Below, piece by piece: positions 44,501 through 55,842 of a DNA stretch of 64,000 bases. A program made the position numbers and the translations under genes. The notes beneath the pieces were generated by a model that worked only from the letters and a program-made list of their open reading frames with translations, did no database searches and was not told the DNA's origin. Position 1 is the first letter of the stretch. The number at the start of each line of letters is the position of its first letter. Source of the DNA: Pseudocercospora fijiensis CIRAD86 (Eukaryota > Ascomycota > Dothideomycetes > Mycosphaerellales > Mycosphaerellaceae); the NCBI RefSeq assembly GCF_000340215.1, contig NW_006921538.1, forward strand, positions 2,300,651-2,364,650, written 5' to 3'.

Positions 44501-46246
44501 GGCGAGCGGTGCTCTGACGCGAGTACTGGCAGCATCTTGCGGATGCCGTAGCGTCATGGGAGACACGGCTTCTGGCGAGAGAATGGCATCCTTCCGCGCT
44601 TGAGAGCCATTTTCAGTAGAGTGTGATCTGTCGCGGTCCTGTCCAAGTATTTCCGAGACCGATTTTTGTCGCATGGCACCAGACGAGACTCGAGTCGTCA
44701 TCCGTGGAGGCCGAGGCGCAGCTGGCGAAGACTGCTTCTCCGTGAGCGCGGCGGGTGCTGCCTGCTTCTTGTCAACTTCTGAAGGTAGTGCCCTCACAGT
44801 AGACGTGACAATGCTATTGTCGGTATCACTCTCAGGTTTAATTGGCGGTGCGGGCCTCGCATCGGGCAACTCTTCGTCGGGCTTTGTCTCAGCAGTGTCG
44901 ACGACATTACTCTCAGCCTCGATCTGTTCAACTGCTTGCTCAGCCTCGGTGGAATCTCTTGCGAGCTTCGAAGTAGGCTCAGGGCCGCCTACACTCTCCC
45001 GAGCTGCGCGCTCTTCTGCTTCTCGAGCTGCTGCCTCGCGTTCCTCCCATTTGAGCTGCTCGTCTGGCGTCGCGACATCCCCAAGCGCTTGCTTTCGTGC
45101 AATCTCTTTCTGGGCTTCCAATATGCGATCGTGCTCCTCCTTCTCGCGCTGCTGCTGCGGAGATGGCTGGAGGTCCTTGGGAGGCAGAACTTCAACTTGC
45201 GCAGTTTCCGAGTCGGGCGACGTGTCGGGACTATCCTGCGGAGGCTGTGGAGTCGCAGCTGAGTACGCCCCAACGGTAGACGAAGGGGAAGATGCGATAT
45301 CGGGTTGAGGCGCGACTAGACGTTGACCAGACTTGATCTCCGGTTCAGAGCTACGTCGCACTTCCTCCGCTTCTCGTTCGCGCAACCTCTCTTCTTGGAC
45401 TTCCTCCGACGGCAGGGGAACAACTTTAGCTGGAGTAGAGGGCTCTTGCTGGTCGACAAGTTGCTCGGCAGTCTCAGACAAGCGCGCTTCTTCCTCAGGC
45501 TGTGGAAGTGCTGCGTTGGCTGGCGACACGTCTTCTGGTTGAGCAGAGGCCTTGCGAGAAGCAGGAAGCGAAGCAGATGCATCAGGAATAACATTTGGTG
45601 GGCCAGATGCAGGGGTTTCCGAAGTAGAAACGGTGACAGGGTCAGCAGAAGTCGGATGGTCAGGCTTCGCGGTCACAATGCATGGTGTCGGCGTCGCAGA
45701 AGCACTTTCGACATCCGCCGCAGGTCGAGATGATTCTGCAGGTACACTATTGGGTTTCTCGGTAGATATGGACGCGCTATTGTCGTGTTGTTGTGTCGAT
45801 GTTGATGATGCGGGTCGAAAGGTCAAGGCCGCGGTCGCGTCACTTCTCACTCCGCCTTTTGACTTAGACCACGAGCCAACGGGAGATGAAGCGGAATTCT
45901 TACAAAAATACCACTTGTCCACGTATGTTGATCTCCTTCACCTTCTGCTTGCCACGCTAATCTTCGAAGCGGACGTGCATCCGACGCGACCGCGGCCTTG
46001 ACCGAGCGCGGTGACGTTGTAGAGGGCGCGCAGATTGCGACGATGTGCGTCGGCGAGGGAGAGCTGTTCGAAGCATCAGAACACACGCATTTCTCGCGAT
46101 AGCATCGTGAGAATTGGACAGTCGATGGAGGATAGGCGTAAGATGGCCGTGTGTGAATATGGAGAGTATTGCAGCAAAGGGCCACTCACCAACTCATGCC
46201 GCCTTTTCTCGGTCTCGATCAGGCGTCGGCTGTCGAGAAGGGACAT
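41555..46246 (-). CDS. EAF1: Chromatin modification-related protein EAF1/VID21 (carries an inverted segment)
   Basis: EAF1/VID21 is the scaffold of the NuA4 histone acetyltransferase complex in the nucleus. The main exon, 45,820-42,103, encodes an acidic Ser/Pro/Glu-rich region, an HSA domain (about residues 580-640 counted from 45,922, EPEQPFTHHDHMMEEMKWMR), a SANT/Myb domain (about 820-880, WIWEDDQKLRRLAKDYSFNW) and a Gln-rich tail with a Q10 run. A 60-nt intron (42,102-42,043) leads to a last exon, 42,042-41,555, rich in Met/Gln/Asn. Upstream, 46,246-46,190 (MSLLDSRRLIETEKRRHEL) and 46,063 onward (ADAHRRNLRALYNVTAL) match the conserved N-terminus, joined by a 126-nt GTGAGT intron. Between them 45,842-45,982 is inverted (separate entry), so the present strand lacks the conserved EAF1 segment there. 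An ATG at 45,922 would give an in-frame but antisense-derived start. Function of this allele is uncertain. Confidence 0.88.
45821..46003. other. Micro-inversion in EAF1 between 21-bp inverted repeats
   Basis: 45,821-45,841 (begins GGTCAAGGCCGCGG) and 45,983-46,003 are perfect 21-bp reverse complements. The 141 bp between them, read on the plus strand, opposite to EAF1, encode LLTPPFDLDHEPTGDEAEF then LQKYHLST. They also contain a 47-nt intron with GTATGT, CTAAT and a final AG. Splicing it gives ST-GR-ASDATAALTF, which continues in frame into the EAF1 main exon. Confidence 0.85.
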
Positions 46247-46638
46247 GAACTTGTCGCGAAGAAGGGCGCCGCATCTGCTATTCAATGAAGAACAACAGAC
46301 GACGGCGACGCGCTGCAAGCGTGCGTGTGCGAAGAATGTTGCGGCGGAGTTTTGCGAATCACGTCGGCCGTTGTGTAGCCCGTCGTCGCCCTCGTCGCTG
46401 CGTCGTGCGGTTGCGGATGTGCTGCAGTCTGCTGCGCTTGGCTTGGGGGTTCTGGAGAGATTCCAAGCGGCCGCCAATCACGCTGCCCGCTGCCCACTCG
46501 CCCCAGCAGGCCTCTCCGTTGGCTGCAAGCTCGCCAGTCACCCGTTCTGCCGCAACCTTCAGAACGCTCGAAAGCATCAAATTTTCACGTCGTTTGCACA
46601 GCACAGCGAGAAAGAAGAGCTGACCGTATATCGATGGT
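46247..46638. promoter_or_regulatory. Divergent intergenic region between EAF1 and the MAK11-like gene
   Basis: The two genes are transcribed away from each other, so these roughly 390 bp must hold both core promoters. I see no TATA box or binding site that I would name. Confidence 0.5.
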
Positions 46639-48145
46639 ATGGCGACTGCGAACGGAGTCAAGAGAAAGCGCATCGACGTGGCCGCCAGCGCCAAGCCCGT
46701 CAAAAAGCAGGCCGTCGAGCCCCCAAAGTCTTCCCAAGCCAACGGACACGGCAGCTCTGCTCCCATACACCTCCACATCGTCACAGGCAGCTATGAGAGG
46801 ACCCTACACGGCATTGCAGCAACCATCCCGCCTTCCGCCTTCCAGTATGTGGCAGTATGCTGCTTTCTCGGGCAATGACTAACGACCGCATAGTGGCACA
46901 AACGATGACGAGACCGTCGAGTTTCACGACACATTCCTGTTCGCCGCACATGCTTCAGCGATCCGCTGTCTGGCCATTTCTCCTGCCGGCAAGGAGGCAG
47001 ATAAGCGCTTCTTAGCAACTGGCTCCTCGGACGAGCGCATCAATGTCTACAGCTTGTCGACGGCGCCACCACCCAAACCCGCTTCCAAGCCGAATTGGCC
47101 TTCGCTGTCTGGTGCGGCCACTGCAGAGAATCCTCGGAACAAATCTCTCGGAAGCCTGCTACATCATGACCGTGCAATTACCAGGCTTCATTTCCTCGAC
47201 AAGAACCGACTCTTCAGCGCAGCCGAGGATGCTACGATCTGTATATCAAGGACTCGTGACTGGACTGTACTTACATCCCTCAAAGCACCCATCCCAAAGC
47301 CCCACGGACGCCCATCCGGAGATACTGCAGGCCCTGGCGAGATACCAGCCGGTGTCAACGACTTTGCCATTCATCCTTCACAAAAGCTGATGCTTACCGT
47401 CGGTCGTGGCGAGAAGTGCATACGACTGTGGAATCTGATGACAGGAAAGAAGGCGCAAGCACTAAACTTTGAGCGGGAACTACTGTCTCAAGTGGGCGAG
47501 AGCAAGTTCAGTAGCGGCGAAGGACGGCGTGTGACCTGGGATCAGGCTGGCGAGAACTACGTGGTCGCGTTCGAGAGAGGTGCGGCTGTCTTTGGCATTG
47601 ACTGCAAACCGAAAGCAGTAATCCAACCTGGCACGAAGATCCATCAGATGAGATTCATGCCACCCGAACGAGATGAAGATAGCATACTGGCAATCTCAAC
47701 CGAGGACGGTCGCATACTTCTTTATGATCTAACCCACATTGCTGAAGCCTCAGATGTCAAGAAACTACGACGATTGCAGCCTGATGCACAGATTGGAGGT
47801 CAAGCAGCTGGAGTGCAAGGCCGAATCAAGGACTTTGAGGTGGTTGAGCTGGCGGAAAATGGGTCTCCTTTGGGGCACAGGCTCGTTGTGACAGCGAGTA
47901 GCGATGGTGCAATTCGACTATGGAGTCTTCCTCATGGCTGGGCAGGGGATCTGCTGAAAGACCCAAAGCCTGCAACTCCCATACAAGTTGCAAAGTTGCT
48001 GGCAACCAAGGAGGCGGGAAATCGTATCACTTGTCTAGGCGCTTTCTTGCTCGATGGTCAGCACTCTGCCGTTGAGGAAGCGACGGATGATATGGCAGGC
48101 GCTGAGATCGATGGAAGCGAAGAATCCGAAGACGACAGCGAGTAG
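46639..48145 (+). CDS. MAK11: MAK11-like WD40 protein (60S ribosome biogenesis)
   Basis: Two exons, 46,639-46,844 and 46,894-48,145, are separated by a 49-nt intron with GTATGT donor, GACTAAC branch site and TAG acceptor. Together they give 485 residues in frame. The N-terminus is basic and Lys-rich (KRKRIDVAASAKPVKKQAVE), as for a nuclear/nucleolar protein. WD40 blades follow: LATGSSDERINVYSL, LFSAAEDATICISRTRDW, MLTVGRGEKCIRLWNLMTGK, ILAISTEDGRILLYDL and LVVTASSDGAIRLWSLP. The C-terminus is acidic. Yeast Mak11 and human PAK1IP1 have this layout and act in maturation of pre-60S particles. The start was chosen because it opens the frame of the basic N-terminus and lies just after the divergent promoter. 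Another WD40 subfamily is possible but less likely. Confidence 0.8.
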
Positions 48146-48511
48146 TCGTGAGTGAGGCTGAACACTTCATCATGCTGATCACGCTGTCATCGTAGGCTAT
48201 GAATGCATTTGAGGGCATTGTAGCATAGACGACACGATAATGTATATATACTAAAGACATGTCGATGATACTCGGACCGCGCACAAGTCCAAATCCTAGT
48301 CCCATCACATGCCAATTTCATTTAACTTTCGCCAAGCTTTCTCTCGTCATTGCCCCACCGATCCCCTCCAGCTCCGTCCCATTGACCTGCAGAAGCGTGA
48401 CAGCACAGCTTACCTTATTACCTCTCTCTACCAAAACACCACAACACAACATCCTCCCAACAAACATAGCAACCACCGCATTTCAAATCCCACGACACAT
48501 CAAACAGCATC

Positions 48512-49199
<688 letters not shown>

Positions 49200-49461
49200 G
49201 AATAAGAGTAGGAGTAGGGGTGTTGAGTAAATACAGGACAGGGTTGGAGAGGGAGGTAGGACGAGGGGGGTGAAGACATGGAAGGCCTGGAAAAGGACAT
49301 GGAAATAATAAAAAGATGTGGAATAAAAGATACCAAAAGTTTGATATCTAGTGGTCGCTCTCAGGAATAAGTTGTCTGCAATGAAGACGCTGACTTGAAC
49401 AGCAGCCAAGCGAGCGACTTGGGGGAGAAACAGCAATTCAGAACCGAGCACACAGCACTAG

Positions 49462-51008
49462 CTACTTCTTCTTCACAAGCAATTCCTGCTCAACACTAGC
49501 CTCCAGCGCACTCACAGCCTCGTCAATCGAACAATTTCCACCCCAGGTATACATCGCGAGCCCCAGAATCGGAAGCCGGCGAAGAGTCCGACCACTCAGA
49601 CCCTCGCACTTGTTAGCTAGATCCCAGACACGACGAGCAGGAGAGGAGGTTTGAGTGTAAAAGCGAATATGCATTTCTGCAAGAGTCGGGATTGGAGGTG
49701 GGAGGATGAAGGTGAACTAGAAAGAAGAAGAGTATGTATCAGTTTTCGATATTCGTGAATGAATGGTTCCGAAGTGATGGCGTAGTAGAGAAGGAAAGTA
49801 TGCGGTAGGCTTCACATACCGTCGCCAGCGCATCTGACTCTTCGGTATCTGAGCCATTTCCCGCATCTTCTTCGGTTGCAGACTTCGCAGGAGACGACTC
49901 AGCAGCGGCATGGACGAGACTGGCACGAATAAGCTCGTTGAGACATGAGCGGAAAATGTTGTAAATCGCTGCCGGCGAGGGAGATGGGATGAGCTGCTTG
50001 ATATCGACTCTATCAAGGAAAGCCGGGTCGATGGAGGCAAGCAAATTGGAGGTGCACAGGACGATGAGATTTGGCAGAGTTCGAAGTCGATCGAGTGCTG
50101 TGAGGAGTTGATTCGTAGCGCGAACACCATCGCCGCACTCGCCTGCCAAAGATGCCTTTTCCCGGGACGAGGCGATAGTTTCGACTTCGTCCATGACTAC
50201 GCATACCAGTGTTGTAGGTGATTGCGCCATGGAATGGATCTTTTCGAACATGGAGCCGATGAGTTTGCCGCTTTCGCCGAAATATTTGCTGAGCATGGCG
50301 TTGGTGTTGATTTCGACGAGCACGGCTTGTGGGAAGAATTCCGAGAGACGAATGCTGAGTTTCTGTGCTAGTGCGCGACAGAGCGTGCTCTTACCGCTGC
50401 CGGGTGGTCCGTGGAGGAGGCAAAGACGGTTCCAGTTGAATGTGCTGAGGTTCAGTCCAGGCTGTTTCATCACGCCAAGCATGCGTGTGAGATATCTCAG
50501 CAGTTGAGATGGCAGTGCGTCGTCGTAAATCAGCGAGTCCCAGTCATCCCTTAACGCGACATTTGGGAGTGATAAGACACGAGCCTGCGGAATGTCATCT
50601 GTGTCTCCATTTTGACTGATATGTCGACGCGGTCGAGCTTCTTCGTCACTCTTGAGAGCGTACGCTACAACCTGAAAGCTGTTAGCCATTCGCAGCGAGC
50701 AGGCCAGGAGTCTCGTGCTTTGCGTATACACTCACATCGAGCTCAACGTCTTCGAGCTTGTAGAAGCCGACGGGCACTGTTGGCCCGGTGTAATCCACCA
50801 CGTCTACGGCTTCGATGTATTTGGCAGTTTTGATGTAATCATAGTGCTGAATCCTGGTTCCCACTTGGACCGAAGCATAGTTGCCCCGAAAGCTTTCAGC
50901 AACCTCATTGCAGATCTGCTTCTGGAGGAGAGACACATTCGCAGATGCTTTGCAATTGAGCAGCACCTCGACGTGAAGCGTTGGTGTGAGCATCATCGGG
51001 CGGGCCAT
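49462..51008 (-). CDS. PCH2: Pch2/TRIP13-type AAA+ ATPase
   Basis: Three exons (51,008-50,736; 50,671-49,820; 49,716-49,462) are split by introns of 64 nt (GTGAGT...TTCAG) and 103 nt (GTATGT...TCTAG). They give 459 residues, close to TRIP13. Walker A is GPPGSGKS (about residues 179-186) and Walker B is VVMDEVE (about 250-255). INTNAMLSKYFGESGKL and VLCTSNLLASIDPAFLDRVD (sensor 1 and arginine-finger region) match Pch2 closely. The N-terminal exon carries the HORMA-recognition domain. Pch2 is a hexameric remodeller that opens HORMA-domain proteins (Hop1, Mad2) in meiotic checkpoint and spindle checkpoint control. The linker near residues 330-360 is acidic. The promoter lies in 51,009-51,319. 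Confidence 0.92.
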
Positions 51009-51319
51009 GCTTGGTGTCGCTGCTGTCTGGTGCGTGTCCGGCAGTATTCAGGATTATAAAAGTGAGCCAAGCTTGGAATGCAGAAATGCAGTCAGATGAG
51101 GTGCAGTTGAGAAGAAGAGTGGCGATGTCGAAATTGGGGTGGGTCGGCAGCCTGGGACGCGTTGTGCCTTCCTCAAGTCGTCCTTGCCCAGCTAAGTTTA
51201 TTGTCCTCTTTCCAACCTCTGTGAGTCTATGATTTCAAAGTCATCGTCCATCGTCCAAAATGCCGTCCGATGCGGAGCCCCAAGTACACCACTATTGTGT
51301 ATGCACTCAAGATAGATTC

Positions 51320-52297
51320 TCAAGGCCAATCAGGTATCCTCATCTCACTGTGTTCCGGGGGTTGCGCCCATTCATGCTTCTCGCATTGTCCAAAATACTC
51401 GCATGCGCACTGCTGCGGTGGAGGACAGTGGACTGCTTCACCCGTGAAGATATAGCCCCAGAGCTTTTCCAAGACTCTACCGCTCACATCGTCTGTCAGA
51501 AGAGTGTTGACCAGCCATTCTCGCATCCGGACATAGTCGTTCTTGGGTCTTCGTTTAATGGCTGCCCGGGTCACGGCAAACTGTGCACAGCATACGCTAC
51601 TGATAGTCTCTGGCAATTTCTCGCCCGGGAAAAGTTGCCTCCAGTTCCCAGCAATGGCAAACTCGGTTTCCTTCCGCCTGACCCCAGGACCCCAAAAGAC
51701 AGCATCATGGTGCTGTGGGCGTATCTCTTTGCTGCAAGACGGATACCAGTCACACCGCAGAGGAATGTAGCCGACATGTGCTAACGATGTTCGATTGAGA
51801 GTCCTGATAAGGTTGGTAATGGTGTCTGACTGATGCCAGGACGTGAAGTGGCCGTGAACGAACACTGCCATCCATGGAAGGTCGTCATAGCTGTCGATCA
51901 GCCAGGAGAGGTAAGGCATGGCCTCATGACCCTTGTTCAAAGGTATGCGCAGTCTTTCGTCGAGTTGATTCGGCTTGTCAACATCATATGGATACGTAGT
52001 CCAGCTGCGCCATGTCAGCATTGGATCAAGAATCGATCACGTTCGGCCTCACTCTGCTTGGAATTGTGTCTGCCTCATCCATGATAGATCAATGCCTGAG
52101 CTCCCTGCCGCCACTACAGCTCCATACGGTGCATCTGGAGGTGGCGGATCAGCTGCAATGTCATGGATATAGCCAGTCGCTGTGCCTGACCATTGACTCA
52201 GGAAACGCTTCGCTGGTGCCTGCAGATAGTACAACCCGGCCAAATTCAGCAGTGCCACGATGATGCACAGAGTCTTGCGACTACTGCCAGCGAGCAT
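51320..52297 (-). CDS. DUF3431 family protein with signal anchor
   Basis: Exons 52,297-52,053 and 52,004-51,320 are joined across a 48-nt intron (GTGAGG...GCGCAG) and give 309 residues. Residues 1-30 (MLAGSSRKTLCIIVALLNLA and on) form a single membrane anchor, so the protein is probably type II in the secretory pathway. The domain shows VVAAGSSGIDLSWMRQ, then D-W-T-T-Y-P-Y-D-V-D, NKGHEAMPYLSWLIDSYDDL and VFVHGH, followed by a Cys-rich tail with ten or so Cys. These are the hallmarks of fungal DUF3431 proteins, whose function is unknown and which are often compared to glycosyltransferase-like folds. An upstream in-frame ATG (52,438) would put a non-hydrophobic stretch before the anchor and overlap the next gene's leader, so I prefer 52,297. 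Confidence 0.85.
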
Positions 52298-52711
52298 TCC
52301 TGGCGAACTGGTGTTTTGATGATAACAAAGGAGAGAAGAAGGAGCTGCAACACTGTGCTTTCTAGCCCGTCCATCCTCCCACCAATCTACCACTATCCGC
52401 CCGCGAATCGAGCCGTGGCCGTGCAGTAGTTGACCCACATTGTCGCAGTGCCAGTGCGTTTCAAGGAAAAGAAAGGAGGTGCCGGCGGTGGTGGCGGTGG
52501 TGGCGTGGCGCTCCGCTCCGCTGGTAATGGAAGTCTACGGCGGAGCATAACCGCCAAAATTCTCAACCCACTCTGGCGACATCATCACGCAGGGCAGGGA
52601 TCGCTTCTGCAAACCAGCGTTCAGATCGTCCGGCGGTTTCGCAAACATCGCGTCTTCCCATCAACACCACGCGCATCGAACCATACCACTACTATTCCCT
52701 ATGCATTCACG

Positions 52712-55384
52712 ATGGACGACTTCGTGACGTTTGGGAAGGACGACGACGATGATGGACAGCCAGATTATGGAAAGCTGGTGGGCTCGTCCGATCCGCGCGA
52801 CACGACTATCCAGATTGCAATATCAGTAACGCTCGGAGTCACTGCATTTCTAGCTTTTTGCGTACTGCGACCGAGATGGGCGGGATTGTATGCTGCGAGG
52901 AAAAGACAAAAAGGCGAAGCGACAGCACTCCCTGAGCTGCCGAGCACTTTGTTCGGATGGATCTTACCACTATGGAGGATCACAGACCAGCAGGTTCTTG
53001 CGAGTGCTGGTTTGGATGCGTATGTCTTCCTGGCATTCTTCAAGATGGCAATGAAGTTCCTCTTGACGACACTCCTGTTCTCGCTAGTTGTGATCAAACC
53101 AGTCCATGATGCATATCCAGACGACGACGATGACGATGACGACGATGATGATAAGCACCACAAGAAAAATGGTACAGATACAGATATGGCTGGGAAGATT
53201 GTTCGAATCGGCCTGAAGAGGTCCGTCAAGATGGTGCAGAAGAGCTGGATGGAGGGTAACGGCACAAAACCATACGTGCCATTCTTCCCCGAGAACCTGG
53301 AAACAGACTACCTCTGGATGTACGTCGTGTTCGCGTATCTGTTCTCAGCGATCTTGATATACCTCATGATTTCCGAGACAAGGCGAATCATCGAGGTACG
53401 GCAGGAGTTTCTGGGTACACAGACAACGGTAACGGATCGGACGATACGCCTTTCCGGAATCCCGAAAGATCTGCAAGATGAAGACAAGATCAAGGAGTTC
53501 ATCGAGAGCCTGGATATTGGCAAAGTCGAACGGGTGGTGCTTTGTCGAAACTGGAAAGAGTTGGACAAGGCGACAAATCGCAGAATGGACATTTTGCGGA
53601 GGTTGGAAGAGGCGTATACCGTTCACATGGGACACCGGCGGATCGAGAGGAATAGAGAGACTTTGCCAATTGCTCAGCCTTCGCCCCCCGAGCCGAATGG
53701 AGTGGCCAGCAGTGAAGAGGCGTCGCAGGCTGATAACTTGCTTGGAGGTGACGGCGATCTCATTCGTCCGTATGCCAAGGCAAGACCCATGGCTACAATC
53801 AGGTATGGATGGTTGAAGCTGAAGAGTAAAAAAGTGGATGCGATTGACTATTACGAGGAGCTGCTACGACAAGCGAATGAGCAAATACGAGAGCTGCGTG
53901 CGAAAGAATTCCAGCCGACCCCGCTGGCCTTCGTCACCATGGACTCGGTCGCAGCTTGTCAAATGGCGATCCAAGCAGTCCTGGATCCCTCGCCACTACA
54001 GCTGATTGCCAACCAGAGCCCTGAACCTGCAGATGTGATATGGGAGAACACTTACCTGTCGAGGAGAAATCGAGTGATCCGCAATTGGACGATAACCACG
54101 ATCATTGTGTTTCTCACGGTCTTCTGGTCTGCGATACTAGTTCCAGTCGCCGCAGTACTGAACGTGGAAACGATTGGCAAAGTCTTTCCTGGTCTTGCGG
54201 ATGTGCTGGAGGATCATAAGAATATCCGCTCCTTGATCAGCACACAATTGCCGACCCTGATCTCTTCATTGCTGATCGTCCTCGTGCCCTACCTGTACTA
54301 CTGGCTTTCATGGTACCAAGGCCAGATCTCGCGTGGTGATATCGAACTGTCGGCGATTTCGAAAAATTTCTTCTTCGCCTTCTTCAACTTCTTCGTTGTG
54401 CTTACAATCCTCGGCACAGCATCCAAGTTCTACGCCATCTTCACCAAGTTTGGTGATGCCATTCGCGATATCCAGAAAGTTGCTTGGACTTTGGCTCTAT
54501 CTCTCAGCAAGCTCCTCGGATTCTACGTCAACTTCATCATCCTCCAAGGAGTCGGCTTGTTTCCATTCCGTCTTCTCGAAGTTGGCTCGGTTTCACTCTA
54601 TCCAATCATGCTGCTTGGTGCCAAAACGCCTCGCGATTATGCGGAACTTGTTCAGCCTCCGGTATTCTCGTATGGCTTCTACCTCCCGAATGCTCTTCTG
54701 ATCTTCATCATTTGCCTGGTCTACTCTGTTCTCCGAAACAGCTGGCAGGTTCTCCTTGCGGGCTTATTATACTTCAGCCTTGGGCATTTTTGCTACAAAT
54801 ACCAGCTGCTTTACGCAATGGATCACCGTCAGCAGACATCTGGCAGAAGCTGGGGCATGATCTGCGACCGCATCTTCATCGGCATGATCTTCTTCCAGAT
54901 CACGACTGCGGGTCAGCTCATTCTAAAGCAGGCGTTTGCCCGGTCAGTGATGATGGTTCCACTCACAGTCGCGACCATTTGGACAATGATTGTCTACGGC
55001 AAGACTTACAAGCCGCTAATGAAGTTCATCGCGCTTTCTGCTGTCAAGCGCGGCGAGACGTATCAAGACCACCAGACGCCTTGGGACGCCCAAAGCCTGA
55101 ACAGCACGAATCTAGCCCCAGAGACGAGCATCTGGGCAGGAACACGAGCAGGTGTTACTGCCGACGGCCTGATAGGAGACGAGCTCGCGAGAGCTACAGG
55201 CAGCCACAATGAACAAGGCACAGCGAGGGAGAGAAACCTACCGTTCATCAATCCCAGTCTGGTAGCTCCACTTCACGGTGTTTGGATAGCTGGACTCAAG
55301 CCAGACCATACTCCAGTTGGTTCTGGCAATGCGACTGGCCGACTGATCGATACTGATGAGGAGGAAGGCGAACAGAATGTGTAA
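52712..55384 (+). CDS. OSCA/TMEM63-type osmosensitive cation channel (CSC1/RSN1 family)
   Basis: A single exon of 890 residues. The frame is open from 52,430, but MDDFVTFGKDDDDDGQPDYG at 52,712 resembles the usual extracellular N-terminus, while the 94 codons before it are Gly/Arg-rich and low in complexity. The order is three N-terminal membrane helices (TM near residues 35-60, 100-125 and 200-225), a cytosolic RRM-like domain (RTIRLSGIPKDLQDEDKIKE), then the DUF221 channel core with about eight helices (IIVFLTVFWSAILVPVAAVL, LLIVLVPYLYYWLSWYQGQ, FFFAFFNFFVVLTILGTASK). These proteins are hyperosmolality-gated calcium-permeable channels in the plasma membrane or, in RSN1, a factor for sodium pump delivery. 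A run of 11 Asp (near residue 145) lies in the first loop. The leader diverges from the DUF3431 gene. Confidence 0.88.
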   Translation: MDDFVTFGKDDDDDGQPDYGKLVGSSDPRDTTIQIAISVTLGVTAFLAFCVLRPRWAGLYAARKRQKGEATALPELPSTLFGWILPLWRITDQQVLASAGLDAYVFLAFFKMAMKFLLTTLLFSLVVIKPVHDAYPDDDDDDDDDDDKHHKKNGTDTDMAGKIVRIGLKRSVKMVQKSWMEGNGTKPYVPFFPENLETDYLWMYVVFAYLFSAILIYLMISETRRIIEVRQEFLGTQTTVTDRTIRLSGIPKDLQDEDKIKEFIESLDIGKVERVVLCRNWKELDKATNRRMDILRRLEEAYTVHMGHRRIERNRETLPIAQPSPPEPNGVASSEEASQADNLLGGDGDLIRPYAKARPMATIRYGWLKLKSKKVDAIDYYEELLRQANEQIRELRAKEFQPTPLAFVTMDSVAACQMAIQAVLDPSPLQLIANQSPEPADVIWENTYLSRRNRVIRNWTITTIIVFLTVFWSAILVPVAAVLNVETIGKVFPGLADVLEDHKNIRSLISTQLPTLISSLLIVLVPYLYYWLSWYQGQISRGDIELSAISKNFFFAFFNFFVVLTILGTASKFYAIFTKFGDAIRDIQKVAWTLALSLSKLLGFYVNFIILQGVGLFPFRLLEVGSVSLYPIMLLGAKTPRDYAELVQPPVFSYGFYLPNALLIFIICLVYSVLRNSWQVLLAGLLYFSLGHFCYKYQLLYAMDHRQQTSGRSWGMICDRIFIGMIFFQITTAGQLILKQAFARSVMMVPLTVATIWTMIVYGKTYKPLMKFIALSAVKRGETYQDHQTPWDAQSLNSTNLAPETSIWAGTRAGVTADGLIGDELARATGSHNEQGTARERNLPFINPSLVAPLHGVWIAGLKPDHTPVGSGNATGRLIDTDEEEGEQNV

Positions 55385-55842
55385 GAGCGACGATGGAACG
55401 AGATTGATATTTTTACCTACACGATACCCCGACTGCGATCCTTTGCATAGCGTAAATGTGTCAATAATAGATGAGACATGACCTACTATTCATATTGTAC
55501 AGATATTACACTCCTTATCCGCCATCCATTGGCGTCGTCTCATTGTTGCTTTCGCATATATTGTGAAGCAGTCGCTGGTCAGCAACGGAACAATAGCTCC
55601 TGCACAAAATCACATCCTGCCTTCTCAGTCAATGGTCGCGGTGTCCACTTTGCGCATTCAAGTGAGGCCGACACTTCCTCGTCACTTCGGTGGCACATGC
55701 ATCACATACGGCTATTAGTACTTCAGGCCACGCAGTCGCTTTGTTTGCGACCACTCGTCCACCATCACGCTTACCCACCACCATACTGCATGACCACATA
55801 GTCACGCCACCAACACGTCGCACCACCATATCTACCATCAAG

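Noticed and set aside
45316..45594. Overlapping open frames on both strands across EAF1
   Set aside because: They are shadows of the long EAF1 exon. The only plus-strand frame kept as meaningful is the part inside the inverted segment.
52430..52711. Upstream extension of the OSCA/CSC1-type protein (94 extra codons)
   Set aside because: The extension is Gly/Arg-rich with a poly-Gly run and does not resemble the family's N-terminus; MDDF at 52,712 fits better.
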